NCBI GenBank assembly: GCA_022241785.1
Contig: JAKOMP010000021.1
Span: 1-64,000 of the forward strand
Length of the DNA stretch: 64,000 bases
Reading direction: 5' to 3'
From: Cyanocohniella sp. LLY
Lineage (GTDB): Bacteria > Cyanobacteriota > Cyanobacteriia > Cyanobacteriales > Nostocaceae
In this document: positions 9,004 through 17,883 of the stretch, piece after piece
Layout of the letters: every line of letters starts with the position of its first letter
Numbering within the stretch: the stretch's first letter is position 1
Position numbers and translations under genes: made by a program
Notes under the pieces: generated by a model
Database searches by the model: none
Seen by the model: the letters and a program-made list of their open reading frames with translations, nothing else
What the model was told of the DNA's origin: nothing

Positions 9004-9567
9004 GTGAATAACCAGCCATCAAGTAATGGATTCATGAGGGTACTATGGGATGCGCTTACTCTGGATGCTAACTTTTATGAAGATGCCCGCAGATATCCTC
9101 AAGGTGCGAGGGTTGCCCAGTGGATTGTGATTCTGGCTGCGATCGCTCATGCCATAGGTAGTCTTTTAATTCCTTTGCTGGCTAGAGTTTCACTGCCCAT
9201 ACTATTGATTATCTTTGCGATCAATGCCCTGATTGTCGTCGGTGGCTACTATTTTTGGACATTTACCATCTGGAAAACAGGACAGTGGTTACGATTACCG
9301 CTTCCTACTTATAGAGAAATCCTAATTCCTGTTGGCTTTGCTCATGCTCCCCAAATTTTTAATTTTCTGACGGTGATTCCGCTTTTAGGAAGACCTATTG
9401 AAATTGGATTAGCAACTTGGAGCTTACTAGCCACTGTTGTAGCCGTCAATCGGGGGCTAAACATCAAACTCAGCCGCGCAATTTTGATATGTGCAATTGG
9501 CTGGCTGCTGGTAGAAATTGCTGCTGGGGTACTGCAAATTGTCGTTCAAAGATTATTAATTGCCTGA
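9004..9567 (+). CDS. Yip1-family membrane protein
   Basis: The 187-residue protein starts at a GTG; an ATG 30 bp downstream is possible. It begins with an amphipathic segment (LWDALTLDANFYEDARR) and has four to five hydrophobic helices with the GxFxTxxPLxGxP-like turn (IFNFLTVIPLLGRPIE) seen in Yip1-domain proteins. Bacterial members are inner-membrane proteins without an assigned function. It is divergent from the hydrolase-like gene, with 86 bp between them. Confidence 0.75.
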   Translation: MNNQPSSNGFMRVLWDALTLDANFYEDARRYPQGARVAQWIVILAAIAHAIGSLLIPLLARVSLPILLIIFAINALIVVGGYYFWTFTIWKTGQWLRLPLPTYREILIPVGFAHAPQIFNFLTVIPLLGRPIEIGLATWSLLATVVAVNRGLNIKLSRAILICAIGWLLVEIAAGVLQIVVQRLLIA

Positions 9568-9828
9568 ATTTAGAGAATAAACGGGATTTGCGGTGATTAA
9601 ACTACTTTATGATACGCAAAGCTATTATACGTAAATAAAAATTAATAATTATTAAGCTATGTTTCCGTTTTTACCCGGATCTCAATATCAAGGTCAATGA
9701 GTTTCAATAACAATAAGCACGTATAACATTGCTTTGTCTTGGTTGTTTTTCCGTGTTTATCAGGAAAGATGTGTCTTTTGAGCTAATGTAGTGGCGTTCT
9801 AATCCCAACTGGAATTCAGGATTGACTC

Positions 9829-12800
9829 ATGAGCCAAATAGACCAATCTGACATTTTTTTCACCAAAGAGCGATCGCGATTAATTCCCATTACTTACTCA
9901 AGAAAACACACCCCGACAATCCACGCTGCGGGAGTAAACATTAATATGACTGGGTACAATCAGTCCGACATTGCTCTGCCTCAGAGTGAAATATATTTGC
10001 AACAGGCAATAGAATATGCACCTGTAGCAATGGTCATGTTTGATCGAGAAATGCACTATCTGGCTGTCAGTCGCAGATGGCTAGAAGACCATAACCTAAG
10101 TGATGAGATTATTGGCCGCTCACACTACGAAGTTTTTCCTGATATTCCTCAAAATTGGAAAGATATTCACCAGCGATGTTTAGCAGGGGCCATAGAACAA
10201 TGCGATGAAGATTGTTATCTTCGATCAGATGGATCTGTTGAGTGGGTGCGCTGGTTACTTCGCCCTTGGCATAAAGCCAATGGTGATATCGGTGGCATGA
10301 TAATGTTTAGCGAAAACATCACTCAACGCAAACAAACAGAAATAGCACTTTATCATAGCGAAGAACGTTATAGATCTTTAATCAGCGCTACTTCTCAAAT
10401 AGTGTGGATAATTCCACCCAATGGTCTAGTCATTTATGATAATCCTGACTGGAGAGAATTTACAGGGCAAACATGGGAGGAATTTAAGGGTTGGGGATGG
10501 TTAGAGGCGATTCATCCAGAAGATCGTCTATTCACATCTGAGGCTTGGGACAAGGCTGTGAAAAATGTCACTTTATATCAAGTGCAACATCGTCTCCGGC
10601 GATATGATGGCGAGTATCGTTATATGCTGGCGCGGGGTGTACCGATTTTAGAAACAGATGGTAGTGTCCGCGAGTGGGTAGGAACTCATACTGATATCCA
10701 TGATCAGAAACAAGCTGAATTTGCCTTACGCGATCGCAATACGCTGTTGCGCTCTATTTTAGAAAGTACACCAGACTTTATATTTGTTAAGGATCTAGAA
10801 GGACGTCATATTGCCGTCAACTCTAATTTAGCCAAATTTTTTGGCAAACCCATAGATGACATCATTGGTAAAACCGATTTAGAACTATTTGCACCTGATG
10901 TTGCACGAGAAATCATAGATAAAGACCGTCAGATTCTCACTATGGGTACTATCGATACTTACGAAGAAGATGTTTCTCATGGTGAAATTAACGGTACCTT
11001 TCTGACTACCAAAACCCCTTGGCTGGATACTGAAGGTAACATCCTTGGCATTATCGGGTTAACACGAAATATTAGTGACCGCAAGCAAGTTGAGCAGGAA
11101 CTGCAACTAAGCGAAGAAAGATTTCGCTCACTAATCAAGGCAATTTCCCAAATCATCTGGACAGCAGATACTCAAGGGCGAGTAACCAATCTCTTGGACT
11201 GGCAAATCTACACTGGACAAACCGAAGCACAAATGGCTGGTGTGGGTTGGTTAGATGCGATTCATCCGGGCGATCGCGCCCAAACAGATCAAACCTGGAT
11301 GCAAGCCGTAGAAGTGAAAGGCCTATACGAAACAGAGTGTCGAGTTCGGGCCGCAGATGGGACTTATCGATATTTTCAAAATCGAGCTGTGCCTATCCTC
11401 AATCAAGATGGCATGATTCGAGAGTGGGTAGGTATTTGTACAGATATCGAAGATCGCAAGCAAGCGGAAATTGCCCTTACCCAAGCCAAAGAAGCCGCAG
11501 AAGCCGCAAGTTACGCTAAAAGTGAATTTTTAGCCAACATGAGTCACGAATTGCGGACTCCCCTCAACGGTATTCTGGGTTATGCTCAAATCCTCCAACG
11601 TTCCAAAAACTTGCAACCAGAAGAGCGATCGCGCATTGATGTCATTTACCAGTGTGGTTCGCATTTACTGACTTTAATTAATGACATCTTGGATTTGTCG
11701 AAAATCGAAGCGCAGAAAGTAGAACTCATGCCGACAGATTTTCACTTTCCTGCCTTTTTGCAAGGTGTTGCCGAGATGTGCCGCATTCGAGCCGAACTCA
11801 AAGGTATTAAGTTCAATTATCAATTAGCTGCCGAATTACCCATTGGTATCCGTGCCGATGAAAAACGCTTGCGGCAAGTATTAATTAACCTCCTAAGCAA
11901 CGCCATCAAATTTACCGATGCAGGCAGCGTTACATTGACTATTAGCTATGCCTTAGAAGGAAAAATTCGCTTTGAAGTCCGCGATACAGGTATTGGCATC
12001 GTCCCGGAAAAACAGCAAATTATTTTCCAACCTTTTGAACAAGCAGGAGACAGCCGCCGACAAAATGAGGGTACTGGTTTAGGATTGGCAATCAGTAAAA
12101 AAATTGTGGAATTTATGGGTAGCACTATTGAGGTGCAAAGCGAAGTTGGAGTTGGTAGTATTTTTTGGTTTGATGTGAATCTCCCCACCGCCGATGAGTG
12201 GGTGAAAACATCTCAAATCGACAATTACGGCCAAATTATTGGGATTAAAGATTGTCAACCAAAGGTTCTTGTTGTTGATGATAAATGGGCTAATCGCTCG
12301 GTTATTGCTAATTTGCTCAGTCCCATTGGCTTTGAAGTAGCTGAAGCAATAAATGGCGAAGAGGGATGGCAACAAGTCTGTGAATTTCAGCCAGACCTTG
12401 TAATCACTGATTTGTTAATGCCAGAACTCGATGGTTTTGGACTGATTAGGCGCATTCGGGCATCGGAAAACTTTAAACATATGGTGATTATTGTTTCGTC
12501 AGCAAGCGTATTTGAAGTTGATCAACATCGCAGTTTAGAAGTAGGAGGAGATGAGTTTATCCCTAAACCCGTACAGGCAATACATCTACTCGATAAATTA
12601 CAGAAATATCTGCATCTGGAATGGGTGTATGAAGAACAAAAAACCTGGAAACAGGCAGATCAAGATAATAATGAATTAGTTGCCCCAGCAGCAGCAGATA
12701 TGGAAATTCTGTACGAGTTAGCCATGAAAGGTAACTTCAAGGGCATTACTAAACAGGCGGCATTAATTGCCAAAATGGACGAAAAATACGTTCCCTTTGC

Positions 12801-12873
12801 CCAACATCTACAACATCTGGCAAAGCAATTTCAAGATCAAAAAATTTTGCTACTCATTCAATCTTGTAAATAA
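9829..12873 (+). CDS. Multi-PAS hybrid histidine kinase
   Basis: The 1014-residue protein has four PAS/PAC units: about 50-170 (AIEYAPVAMVMFDREMHYLA), 180-300 (YRSLISATSQIVWII), 305-420 (LRSILESTPDFIFVKDLEGR) and 425-545. Each ends in a PAC-like ITQRKQ / DIHDQKQ / ISDRKQ phrase. The HisKA H-box SHELRTPLNGILG follows at about 572, then HATPase_c with N, G1 and G2 boxes (LLSNAIKF, DTGIGI, GTGLGLAIS). A receiver domain starts at about 814 (VLVVDDKWAN; phospho-acceptor in VITDLLMPELDG). The last 70 residues are a helical tail seen in other cyanobacterial kinases. No membrane segment is visible, so it is a cytoplasmic sensor. It is followed after 5 bp by a second kinase gene and they should be co-transcribed. 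Confidence 0.93.
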   Translation: MSQIDQSDIFFTKERSRLIPITYSRKHTPTIHAAGVNINMTGYNQSDIALPQSEIYLQQAIEYAPVAMVMFDREMHYLAVSRRWLEDHNLSDEIIGRSHYEVFPDIPQNWKDIHQRCLAGAIEQCDEDCYLRSDGSVEWVRWLLRPWHKANGDIGGMIMFSENITQRKQTEIALYHSEERYRSLISATSQIVWIIPPNGLVIYDNPDWREFTGQTWEEFKGWGWLEAIHPEDRLFTSEAWDKAVKNVTLYQVQHRLRRYDGEYRYMLARGVPILETDGSVREWVGTHTDIHDQKQAEFALRDRNTLLRSILESTPDFIFVKDLEGRHIAVNSNLAKFFGKPIDDIIGKTDLELFAPDVAREIIDKDRQILTMGTIDTYEEDVSHGEINGTFLTTKTPWLDTEGNILGIIGLTRNISDRKQVEQELQLSEERFRSLIKAISQIIWTADTQGRVTNLLDWQIYTGQTEAQMAGVGWLDAIHPGDRAQTDQTWMQAVEVKGLYETECRVRAADGTYRYFQNRAVPILNQDGMIREWVGICTDIEDRKQAEIALTQAKEAAEAASYAKSEFLANMSHELRTPLNGILGYAQILQRSKNLQPEERSRIDVIYQCGSHLLTLINDILDLSKIEAQKVELMPTDFHFPAFLQGVAEMCRIRAELKGIKFNYQLAAELPIGIRADEKRLRQVLINLLSNAIKFTDAGSVTLTISYALEGKIRFEVRDTGIGIVPEKQQIIFQPFEQAGDSRRQNEGTGLGLAISKKIVEFMGSTIEVQSEVGVGSIFWFDVNLPTADEWVKTSQIDNYGQIIGIKDCQPKVLVVDDKWANRSVIANLLSPIGFEVAEAINGEEGWQQVCEFQPDLVITDLLMPELDGFGLIRRIRASENFKHMVIIVSSASVFEVDQHRSLEVGGDEFIPKPVQAIHLLDKLQKYLHLEWVYEEQKTWKQADQDNNELVAPAAADMEILYELAMKGNFKGITKQAALIAKMDEKYVPFAQHLQHLAKQFQDQKILLLIQSCK

Positions 12874-12878
12874 TTGAT

Positions 12879-14240
12879 ATGAATTTTGTATCTGACCAAA
12901 CTCCAACTGTTCTCATTGTTGATGATCATCCTGCCAATTTAGGCGTTCTCTCTGATGCCCTAGATCAAGCTGGGTTAGAAGTGTGGGTAGCACAATCTGG
13001 AAAAATAGCTCTAGAAAGAGTCAAATATGCTCTACCCAATTTGATTTTGTTGGATGTGATGATGCCAGAAATGGATGGATTTGAAACTTGTCGTCAATTA
13101 AAGGCAAATCCAGCAACTAAAGATATTCCAGTTATCTTTATGACTGCACTATCTGACACTGCCCAGAAAGTCGCAGGATTTGAGGCTGGTGCAGTGGACT
13201 ATATTACCAAACCTTTTCAACAAGAAGAGGTATTATCACGAGTAAATTTGCACCTAAAATTATCCACTTTATCTCAAAAATTAGAACATAAAAATACCGT
13301 CTTAGAGCAAAAAATTGCTGAATTAAGCCTTGCTTATACTGAATTACAAGAAATGCAACTAAAGCTCATTCAAAGTGAGAAATTATCCGGCTTAGGCGAA
13401 ATGGTTGCAGGAATTACCCATGAAATTAATAATCCTGTAAATTTCATTTATGGCAATCTCATTCATGCCGATGAATATACTGAAGAAGTATTAAAATTGT
13501 TGCGGCTTTATCAAGAGGAATATCCAAATCCTACTCCACGCATCCAAGAAGAATTGGAAATGACTGATTTAGATTTTATTCAGGATGATTTATTAAAATT
13601 GTTTAAATCCATGAATATGGGTGCAAAACGCATTCATGAAATCGTCAAGTCTATGCGGGTTTTCTCTCGTGTAGATGAACTTAATCCGCAAGCAATAAAT
13701 ATCCATGAAGGAATTGATAGCACGCTCACAATTTTGAATTATCGCTTAAAAGCAAAACCAGAGCAGCCTAGTATCGAATTGGTGAAACAGTATGGTCAGT
13801 TACCATTAATTGAATGCTATACAGGAAGACTTAATCAAGTATTTATGAATATTTTATCTAATGCCATTGATGCTTTAGATGAGTATAATCAACGGCGTTC
13901 ATATGAAGAGATTCAGCAACAACCAAGTCGCATTGAGATTCGTACTCAGATGATGGGAGATGATTGGGTTGCTATTCACATTATGGATAATGGCCCAGGT
14001 ATGAGTGATGCTGTGAAAGCCAAGCTATTTAAGCCCTTTTTCACTACGAAACCTGTTGGTAAAGGAACCGGCTTAGGTTTATCAATCAGTCACCAAATTG
14101 TTGAGCAACACGGTGGTAGTATATCTTGTCAATCTACACTAGGACAAGGAACCGAATTTGTAATTACAATTCCTATTGAACAGCAAACTTCTCCAGTTGC
14201 TCAAAGCCAAGGAAGAGTGCCTCAATTGTCAATTATTTAG
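12879..14240 (+). CDS. Receiver-histidine kinase (REC-coiled coil-HK)
   Basis: The 453-residue protein begins with a receiver domain (1-125) carrying Asp59 in LILLDVMMPEMDG and Lys111 in DYITKPF. A coiled coil (about 130-165) follows, then a kinase core with H-box His181 in VAGITHEINNPVNF, the HEINNP variant found in receiver-linked kinases. The ATPase boxes are LSNAIDAL, DNGPGM and GTGLGLSIS. Such proteins take phosphate from an upstream kinase, or modulate their own kinase by receiver phosphorylation. The gene starts 5 bp after the multi-PAS kinase, whose receiver or HisKA domain is the likely partner. Confidence 0.92.
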   Translation: MNFVSDQTPTVLIVDDHPANLGVLSDALDQAGLEVWVAQSGKIALERVKYALPNLILLDVMMPEMDGFETCRQLKANPATKDIPVIFMTALSDTAQKVAGFEAGAVDYITKPFQQEEVLSRVNLHLKLSTLSQKLEHKNTVLEQKIAELSLAYTELQEMQLKLIQSEKLSGLGEMVAGITHEINNPVNFIYGNLIHADEYTEEVLKLLRLYQEEYPNPTPRIQEELEMTDLDFIQDDLLKLFKSMNMGAKRIHEIVKSMRVFSRVDELNPQAINIHEGIDSTLTILNYRLKAKPEQPSIELVKQYGQLPLIECYTGRLNQVFMNILSNAIDALDEYNQRRSYEEIQQQPSRIEIRTQMMGDDWVAIHIMDNGPGMSDAVKAKLFKPFFTTKPVGKGTGLGLSISHQIVEQHGGSISCQSTLGQGTEFVITIPIEQQTSPVAQSQGRVPQLSII

Positions 14241-14255
14241 GGCTTGCTCGTAGTC

Positions 14256-14271
14256 AGGACTTTTCAGTCCT
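14256..14271. terminator. Short hairpin between convergent genes
   Basis: A 6-bp perfect stem (AGGACT / AGTCCT) with a TTTC loop lies in the 49-bp gap between the convergent kinase and FAD-enzyme genes. Position favours a terminator, but the stem is short and no long T-tract follows. Confidence 0.35.
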
Positions 14272-14289
14272 AATTTGAGGGACTGTAGT

Positions 14290-15801
14290 TCATGGTAACC
14301 AAAACTCCGGCAACAGAGATTTACCCAAGTCACGCACTGTTTGGTTGAGCGATCGCGCTATTTGAATGTGCGGTTCGTCGGCTTCTACAGGTAGAATATC
14401 AGATGGCTGGCCCTGTCCTAAATAAGACACTACCAAGTTAGCTGCTTCCAAACCAGTAACGTAAGCTTTCTCCTGTGACCAAGAACCGTGACGATTCACA
14501 ATCCAATCACCACTCATAAATACATTTTCAAAACTGGTTTTAACTGGCAACATATGGCGATAGCTACCAGGGGCAAAATGAGTTACAGCATTGGGTAAGC
14601 GAATTACACTGCTATCTATGACTTTGGCTGCGCTAAATCCTGGAACACAAGTTGTTAAATAACCCTTGACTTTGGTAATGATATCTGAATCACTCATACC
14701 GAGAAACTGATTGGCATGATAAAAATCAGCTTCAATCACAGTTCCCAGTTCATTTTTATATTCATCATGTAGAGCATTCAAATCAAAAAATGTCCAGCCT
14801 GTAGTAGCATCAAAGCCAAAGCAAGCATTAGAAGGACGCGGAATATTAATTTTGCGGTCAAACCATAACCGTGTCGCTAAAACGTCAATTGTGCCTAAAT
14901 TATTTAAATTACGAAACTCTTCACGGCTTTGCAAACTAGGACTATTGGCGACTATCTTTTTCATCCCCGTGACACCAACTGCAAAAATTACCGCATCAGC
15001 ATCAAATATCTCATCACCGCAAACAACACCCTTGGCTCGATTTTGACTATCTATAATGACGTCAGTCACACGTCGTTGGGCTAGTACTTTCGCCCCGGCT
15101 TTCTCCATCCGTTCCACCCAAGGACGAAATATTTTTTCCCCCACTGTTCCCCGACACCAAACCACATCAAAATCAGCTTGGTGAGCCAAAATAAAAAAGT
15201 ACAGCATCCCTAAGGTAGCTGCGGCTGAACATTGTTCGCCAGGGGCAAATAAGCCTACCAACAACATGGGTTCAAAGGCTTCTTTGTATAGTCGGGCAGA
15301 AACACCAAAATCTTTAAACAATTCACGGGCTGTGACAAAATCATAACGCCGCCAAGCCTCATCAGAATTGTCAAAATCCACAACAGAGTAAAGTAAAGGC
15401 AAAGCGCTGAGACGGTCAATTAACGGTAATCGCTGAAACTGCGTGTAAACAAAAGTACCTAGAGGTGAAGGCAGTTGTGGTAATTCTTGAAAAATCGGTG
15501 ATTCAACTTCCAACCCCGCAGGCGAATATTGAGCAGAACGAGTCCAGGTAGTGAAGGGATTAAGTTCTAATTCATTAATTAGGGCAAAAATATTTCTGTA
15601 AGGATACCAAAAACCATGAATCCCGGCTTCTACAGATTTCCCGGTTGTGGTTTTCCAACCTGCAACTAATCCCCCAGGATAAGAACCTGCTTCTAGCAGT
15701 GTGACATCATACCCTTGTTTTGCCAAATGGTAGGTTGCACCTAAACCAGCCCAACCAGCACCCACAACTACCACGCGTTTTTTCTGCAACCCTACTGTCA
15801 T
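14290..15801 (-). CDS. FAD-dependent oxidoreductase, carotenoid-desaturase-like
   Basis: The 503-residue protein has an N-terminal FAD-binding Rossmann motif (VVVVGAGWAGLGATYHLA, residues about 10-27, ending in LLEA). PGGLVAGWKT and GIHGFWYPYRN follow, the pattern of the phytoene/zeta-carotene desaturase and amine-oxidase superfamily. The C-terminal FAD contact is VFMSGDWIV followed by a GLEAANLV helix. The plant/cyanobacterial desaturases CrtP and CrtQ have the same layout, but the sequence does not match either well enough from memory to name it. It may act on a carotenoid or another isoprenoid in the membrane. It is transcribed alone. Confidence 0.75.
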   Translation of the reverse strand: MTVGLQKKRVVVVGAGWAGLGATYHLAKQGYDVTLLEAGSYPGGLVAGWKTTTGKSVEAGIHGFWYPYRNIFALINELELNPFTTWTRSAQYSPAGLEVESPIFQELPQLPSPLGTFVYTQFQRLPLIDRLSALPLLYSVVDFDNSDEAWRRYDFVTARELFKDFGVSARLYKEAFEPMLLVGLFAPGEQCSAAATLGMLYFFILAHQADFDVVWCRGTVGEKIFRPWVERMEKAGAKVLAQRRVTDVIIDSQNRAKGVVCGDEIFDADAVIFAVGVTGMKKIVANSPSLQSREEFRNLNNLGTIDVLATRLWFDRKINIPRPSNACFGFDATTGWTFFDLNALHDEYKNELGTVIEADFYHANQFLGMSDSDIITKVKGYLTTCVPGFSAAKVIDSSVIRLPNAVTHFAPGSYRHMLPVKTSFENVFMSGDWIVNRHGSWSQEKAYVTGLEAANLVVSYLGQGQPSDILPVEADEPHIQIARSLNQTVRDLGKSLLPEFWLP

Positions 15802-15820
15802 TCATTTCTCCCATCATTGG

Positions 15821-15847
15821 TAATTCGTAATTCGTAATTCGTAATTA
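15821..15847. repeat. Heptamer tandem repeat (TAATTCG)n
   Basis: Three perfect copies of TAATTCG plus a partial fourth lie directly upstream of the FAD-enzyme start. This is a short tandemly repeated repetitive (STRR) sequence of the heptanucleotide class known from heterocystous cyanobacteria. Confidence 0.85.
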
Positions 15848-15865
15848 GAATTTGAAATATTTTTT

Positions 15866-15913
15866 CCACTCCCCACTCCCTACTCCCTACTCCCTACTCC
15901 CTACTCCCTACTC
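15866..15913. repeat. Heptamer tandem repeat (CTACTCC)n running into a coding end
   Basis: About six copies of the CTACTCC/CCACTCC heptamer run from the intergenic region into the 3' end of the minus-strand kinase gene (stop at 15894-15896). The last residues of that kinase (RVGSRE) are therefore written by the repeat. Confidence 0.85.
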
Positions 15914-17792
15914 TGTGTTGATCTGGTATCCATACCGTAAAAATCGAGCCAATAGCCACAGTAGATTCTACTTCAATTCGACCCCGATGGAGTTCTACAA
16001 GTTGTTTTGTTAAAGCTAAACCGAGTCCCGTACCTTCGTAGCGGCGACGATAGGGTGTATCGAGTTGCTGAAATTTTTCAAACAGTAATGGTAATTGCTC
16101 TTCGAGAATGCCAATACCTGTGTCTTCGACTTGAAAGATAGCAGTATTATCTTCTACCCAGATTCGCAACGTAATACTGCCACCTTCAGGGGTAAACTTA
16201 ATGCCATTAGTTAACAGATTCCAGAGAATTTGTTCTATGCGCCCCGCATCAGCGGTAAAGCGATCGCGCTGCGGATCGATTTGCAAATCTAGTTTGAGAT
16301 TAACTTGTTTGCTGGCGGCTTTTTCTGATAGTGAATTTACTGCACCTTGTGCGGTATCTGCCAAAGAAAATTCTGTAATATTTAATACTGCCTTACCAGC
16401 CTCAATTTGTGATAAATCGAGGATGTCATTAATCATTTCTAATAAATGTTCTCCACTGTCGTGGATTGTTTGCAGATAATCACGTTGGCGTTGACTCAAT
16501 TCACCCAAAGGCCAGCGTAACAAGGTGGAAGACATGCCGATGACATAGGTCAAAGGCGTGAGCAATTCATGGCTGATGGTAGCGAGAAATTCGTTTCTCA
16601 GGCGGCTAGCCGCTTCAGCAGCCAGTAAAGCCTCCCGCAATGCCATTGTCCGCTCAATGACGCGTTGTTCTAGGGTTTGTTTTTCTTGAGTTAGAGATCG
16701 CATTAACTCAGCTTGATGAATAGCGATCGCTAATTGTTCAGCTATGGAATTGAGTAAATTTTTGTCACTTTCAGCCCATTCCCGTGGTGCATCACATTGA
16801 TGAGCAATCAGCAACCCCCACAGCTTTTCTTCAAACATAATCGGTGCAGCCAACTTGGCCCTAACTCGGCTTTCCCTTAAAAAGTTCAACAAACATGCTT
16901 CTAGGGCATAAGTTTTTTCTACATCATCCACAGCTAGGATAAATCCTTGCCGATACTTCTCCCAACATGGAGAATTTCTGACAAAACAAGCTTTTTCCTG
17001 GTAATATAACACCGATGGAATCGTATTTTTAGCCCGGGCTTCATAGACAATACAACCCCCATACTTTTGCAGGTCTTGTATTGGGGGTTGGTTTTGATTT
17101 TTGACTTTAGCACCCTCAAATTTATATATTACAAGTCTGTCTAATTCCAGAAACTCTCGCACTTGAGCGATCGCTGTTGCCATAATTACTGGCAAATCCA
17201 AAGTTTTACGGATTTGACTCGTCACTTGGTTTAATAATCGCTCTTGGGAAATCTGTTTTTTCAGAGCATCTTCCACCGCCTGACAAACATAAACTTCATG
17301 CACAATGGCGCTTAAAGATTCTGTAACATTTTCCTGGGGCTGCGGCAGTAGATATTCTAATAACAACAGCGTAAATGTACTTTGGAGCGTAGCATCATTA
17401 GGTTGAAGAGTTTGACCGTAATTTTCCAGATTTTGATAAGTGGAGGAATCACCCTCAAACAAGTCTCGCAATTGCCAAATAAAGGAGGCGATCGCTTCTG
17501 AATTAAACGTCAACCTCGCATTAATTTCTGCCTCAATTTCTGGTGAATCTACCTCCTGACTCTTCACATCCAAAACGCCCACCAAAAGTGCGTTAAACTG
17601 CTCAGAAATCACCAGCGTAAATCTTTGATTTTGCCACTCCAGAGATATACTAACTCTTGCCAATACAGCTTCTGTGATTACCAGTGCAGTACTTCCTACT
17701 GCTTGAGCCATCTGCTGTAATAATTCCCCAAGTTGATTAAATACAACTAAAGGCAAGTTTCGAGAAAAGCTCACATCAGGAGAACTAAGCAT
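15894..17792 (-). CDS. GAF histidine kinase with cyanobacteriochrome-like GAF
   Basis: Counted from the ATG at 17792 (a TTG lies 6 bp upstream) the protein has 632 residues. Residues 1-175 are an unassigned alpha-rich region. A phytochrome-type GAF spans about 185-360 (LDRLVIYKF; LWGLLIAHQC near 326-333). HisKA follows with H-box His408 (ATISHELLTPL), then HATPase_c (DTGIGI, GTGLGLAL). The GAF has Cys300 ten residues before the VRA of RVRAKLAAPI, the position of the bilin-binding Cys in cyanobacteriochromes, although the usual next His is Leu. It also has Cys269 (KACF) where the DxCF second cysteine sits, 12 residues before YRQG. A bilin chromophore is therefore plausible but not shown. The C-terminal residues are encoded by a heptamer repeat. 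Confidence 0.88.
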   Translation of the reverse strand: MLSSPDVSFSRNLPLVVFNQLGELLQQMAQAVGSTALVITEAVLARVSISLEWQNQRFTLVISEQFNALLVGVLDVKSQEVDSPEIEAEINARLTFNSEAIASFIWQLRDLFEGDSSTYQNLENYGQTLQPNDATLQSTFTLLLLEYLLPQPQENVTESLSAIVHEVYVCQAVEDALKKQISQERLLNQVTSQIRKTLDLPVIMATAIAQVREFLELDRLVIYKFEGAKVKNQNQPPIQDLQKYGGCIVYEARAKNTIPSVLYYQEKACFVRNSPCWEKYRQGFILAVDDVEKTYALEACLLNFLRESRVRAKLAAPIMFEEKLWGLLIAHQCDAPREWAESDKNLLNSIAEQLAIAIHQAELMRSLTQEKQTLEQRVIERTMALREALLAAEAASRLRNEFLATISHELLTPLTYVIGMSSTLLRWPLGELSQRQRDYLQTIHDSGEHLLEMINDILDLSQIEAGKAVLNITEFSLADTAQGAVNSLSEKAASKQVNLKLDLQIDPQRDRFTADAGRIEQILWNLLTNGIKFTPEGGSITLRIWVEDNTAIFQVEDTGIGILEEQLPLLFEKFQQLDTPYRRRYEGTGLGLALTKQLVELHRGRIEVESTVAIGSIFTVWIPDQHRVGSRE

Positions 17793-17883
17793 TTTCAATA
17801 GTCTGGTAAGAAGGGCTGAAGGCTACGTCCAAATTTTTTGTAATTATTTTCTAACCAACAGTTTAAAACGGTAATACAGAATT

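Noticed and set aside
15821-15913. CRISPR-like array
   Set aside because: The repeats are perfect heptamers without spacers; no cas gene is in the window.
17799-17883. Cobalamin riboswitch upstream of cobN
   Set aside because: The gap is 85 bp and lacks the conserved B12 box and the long leader needed.
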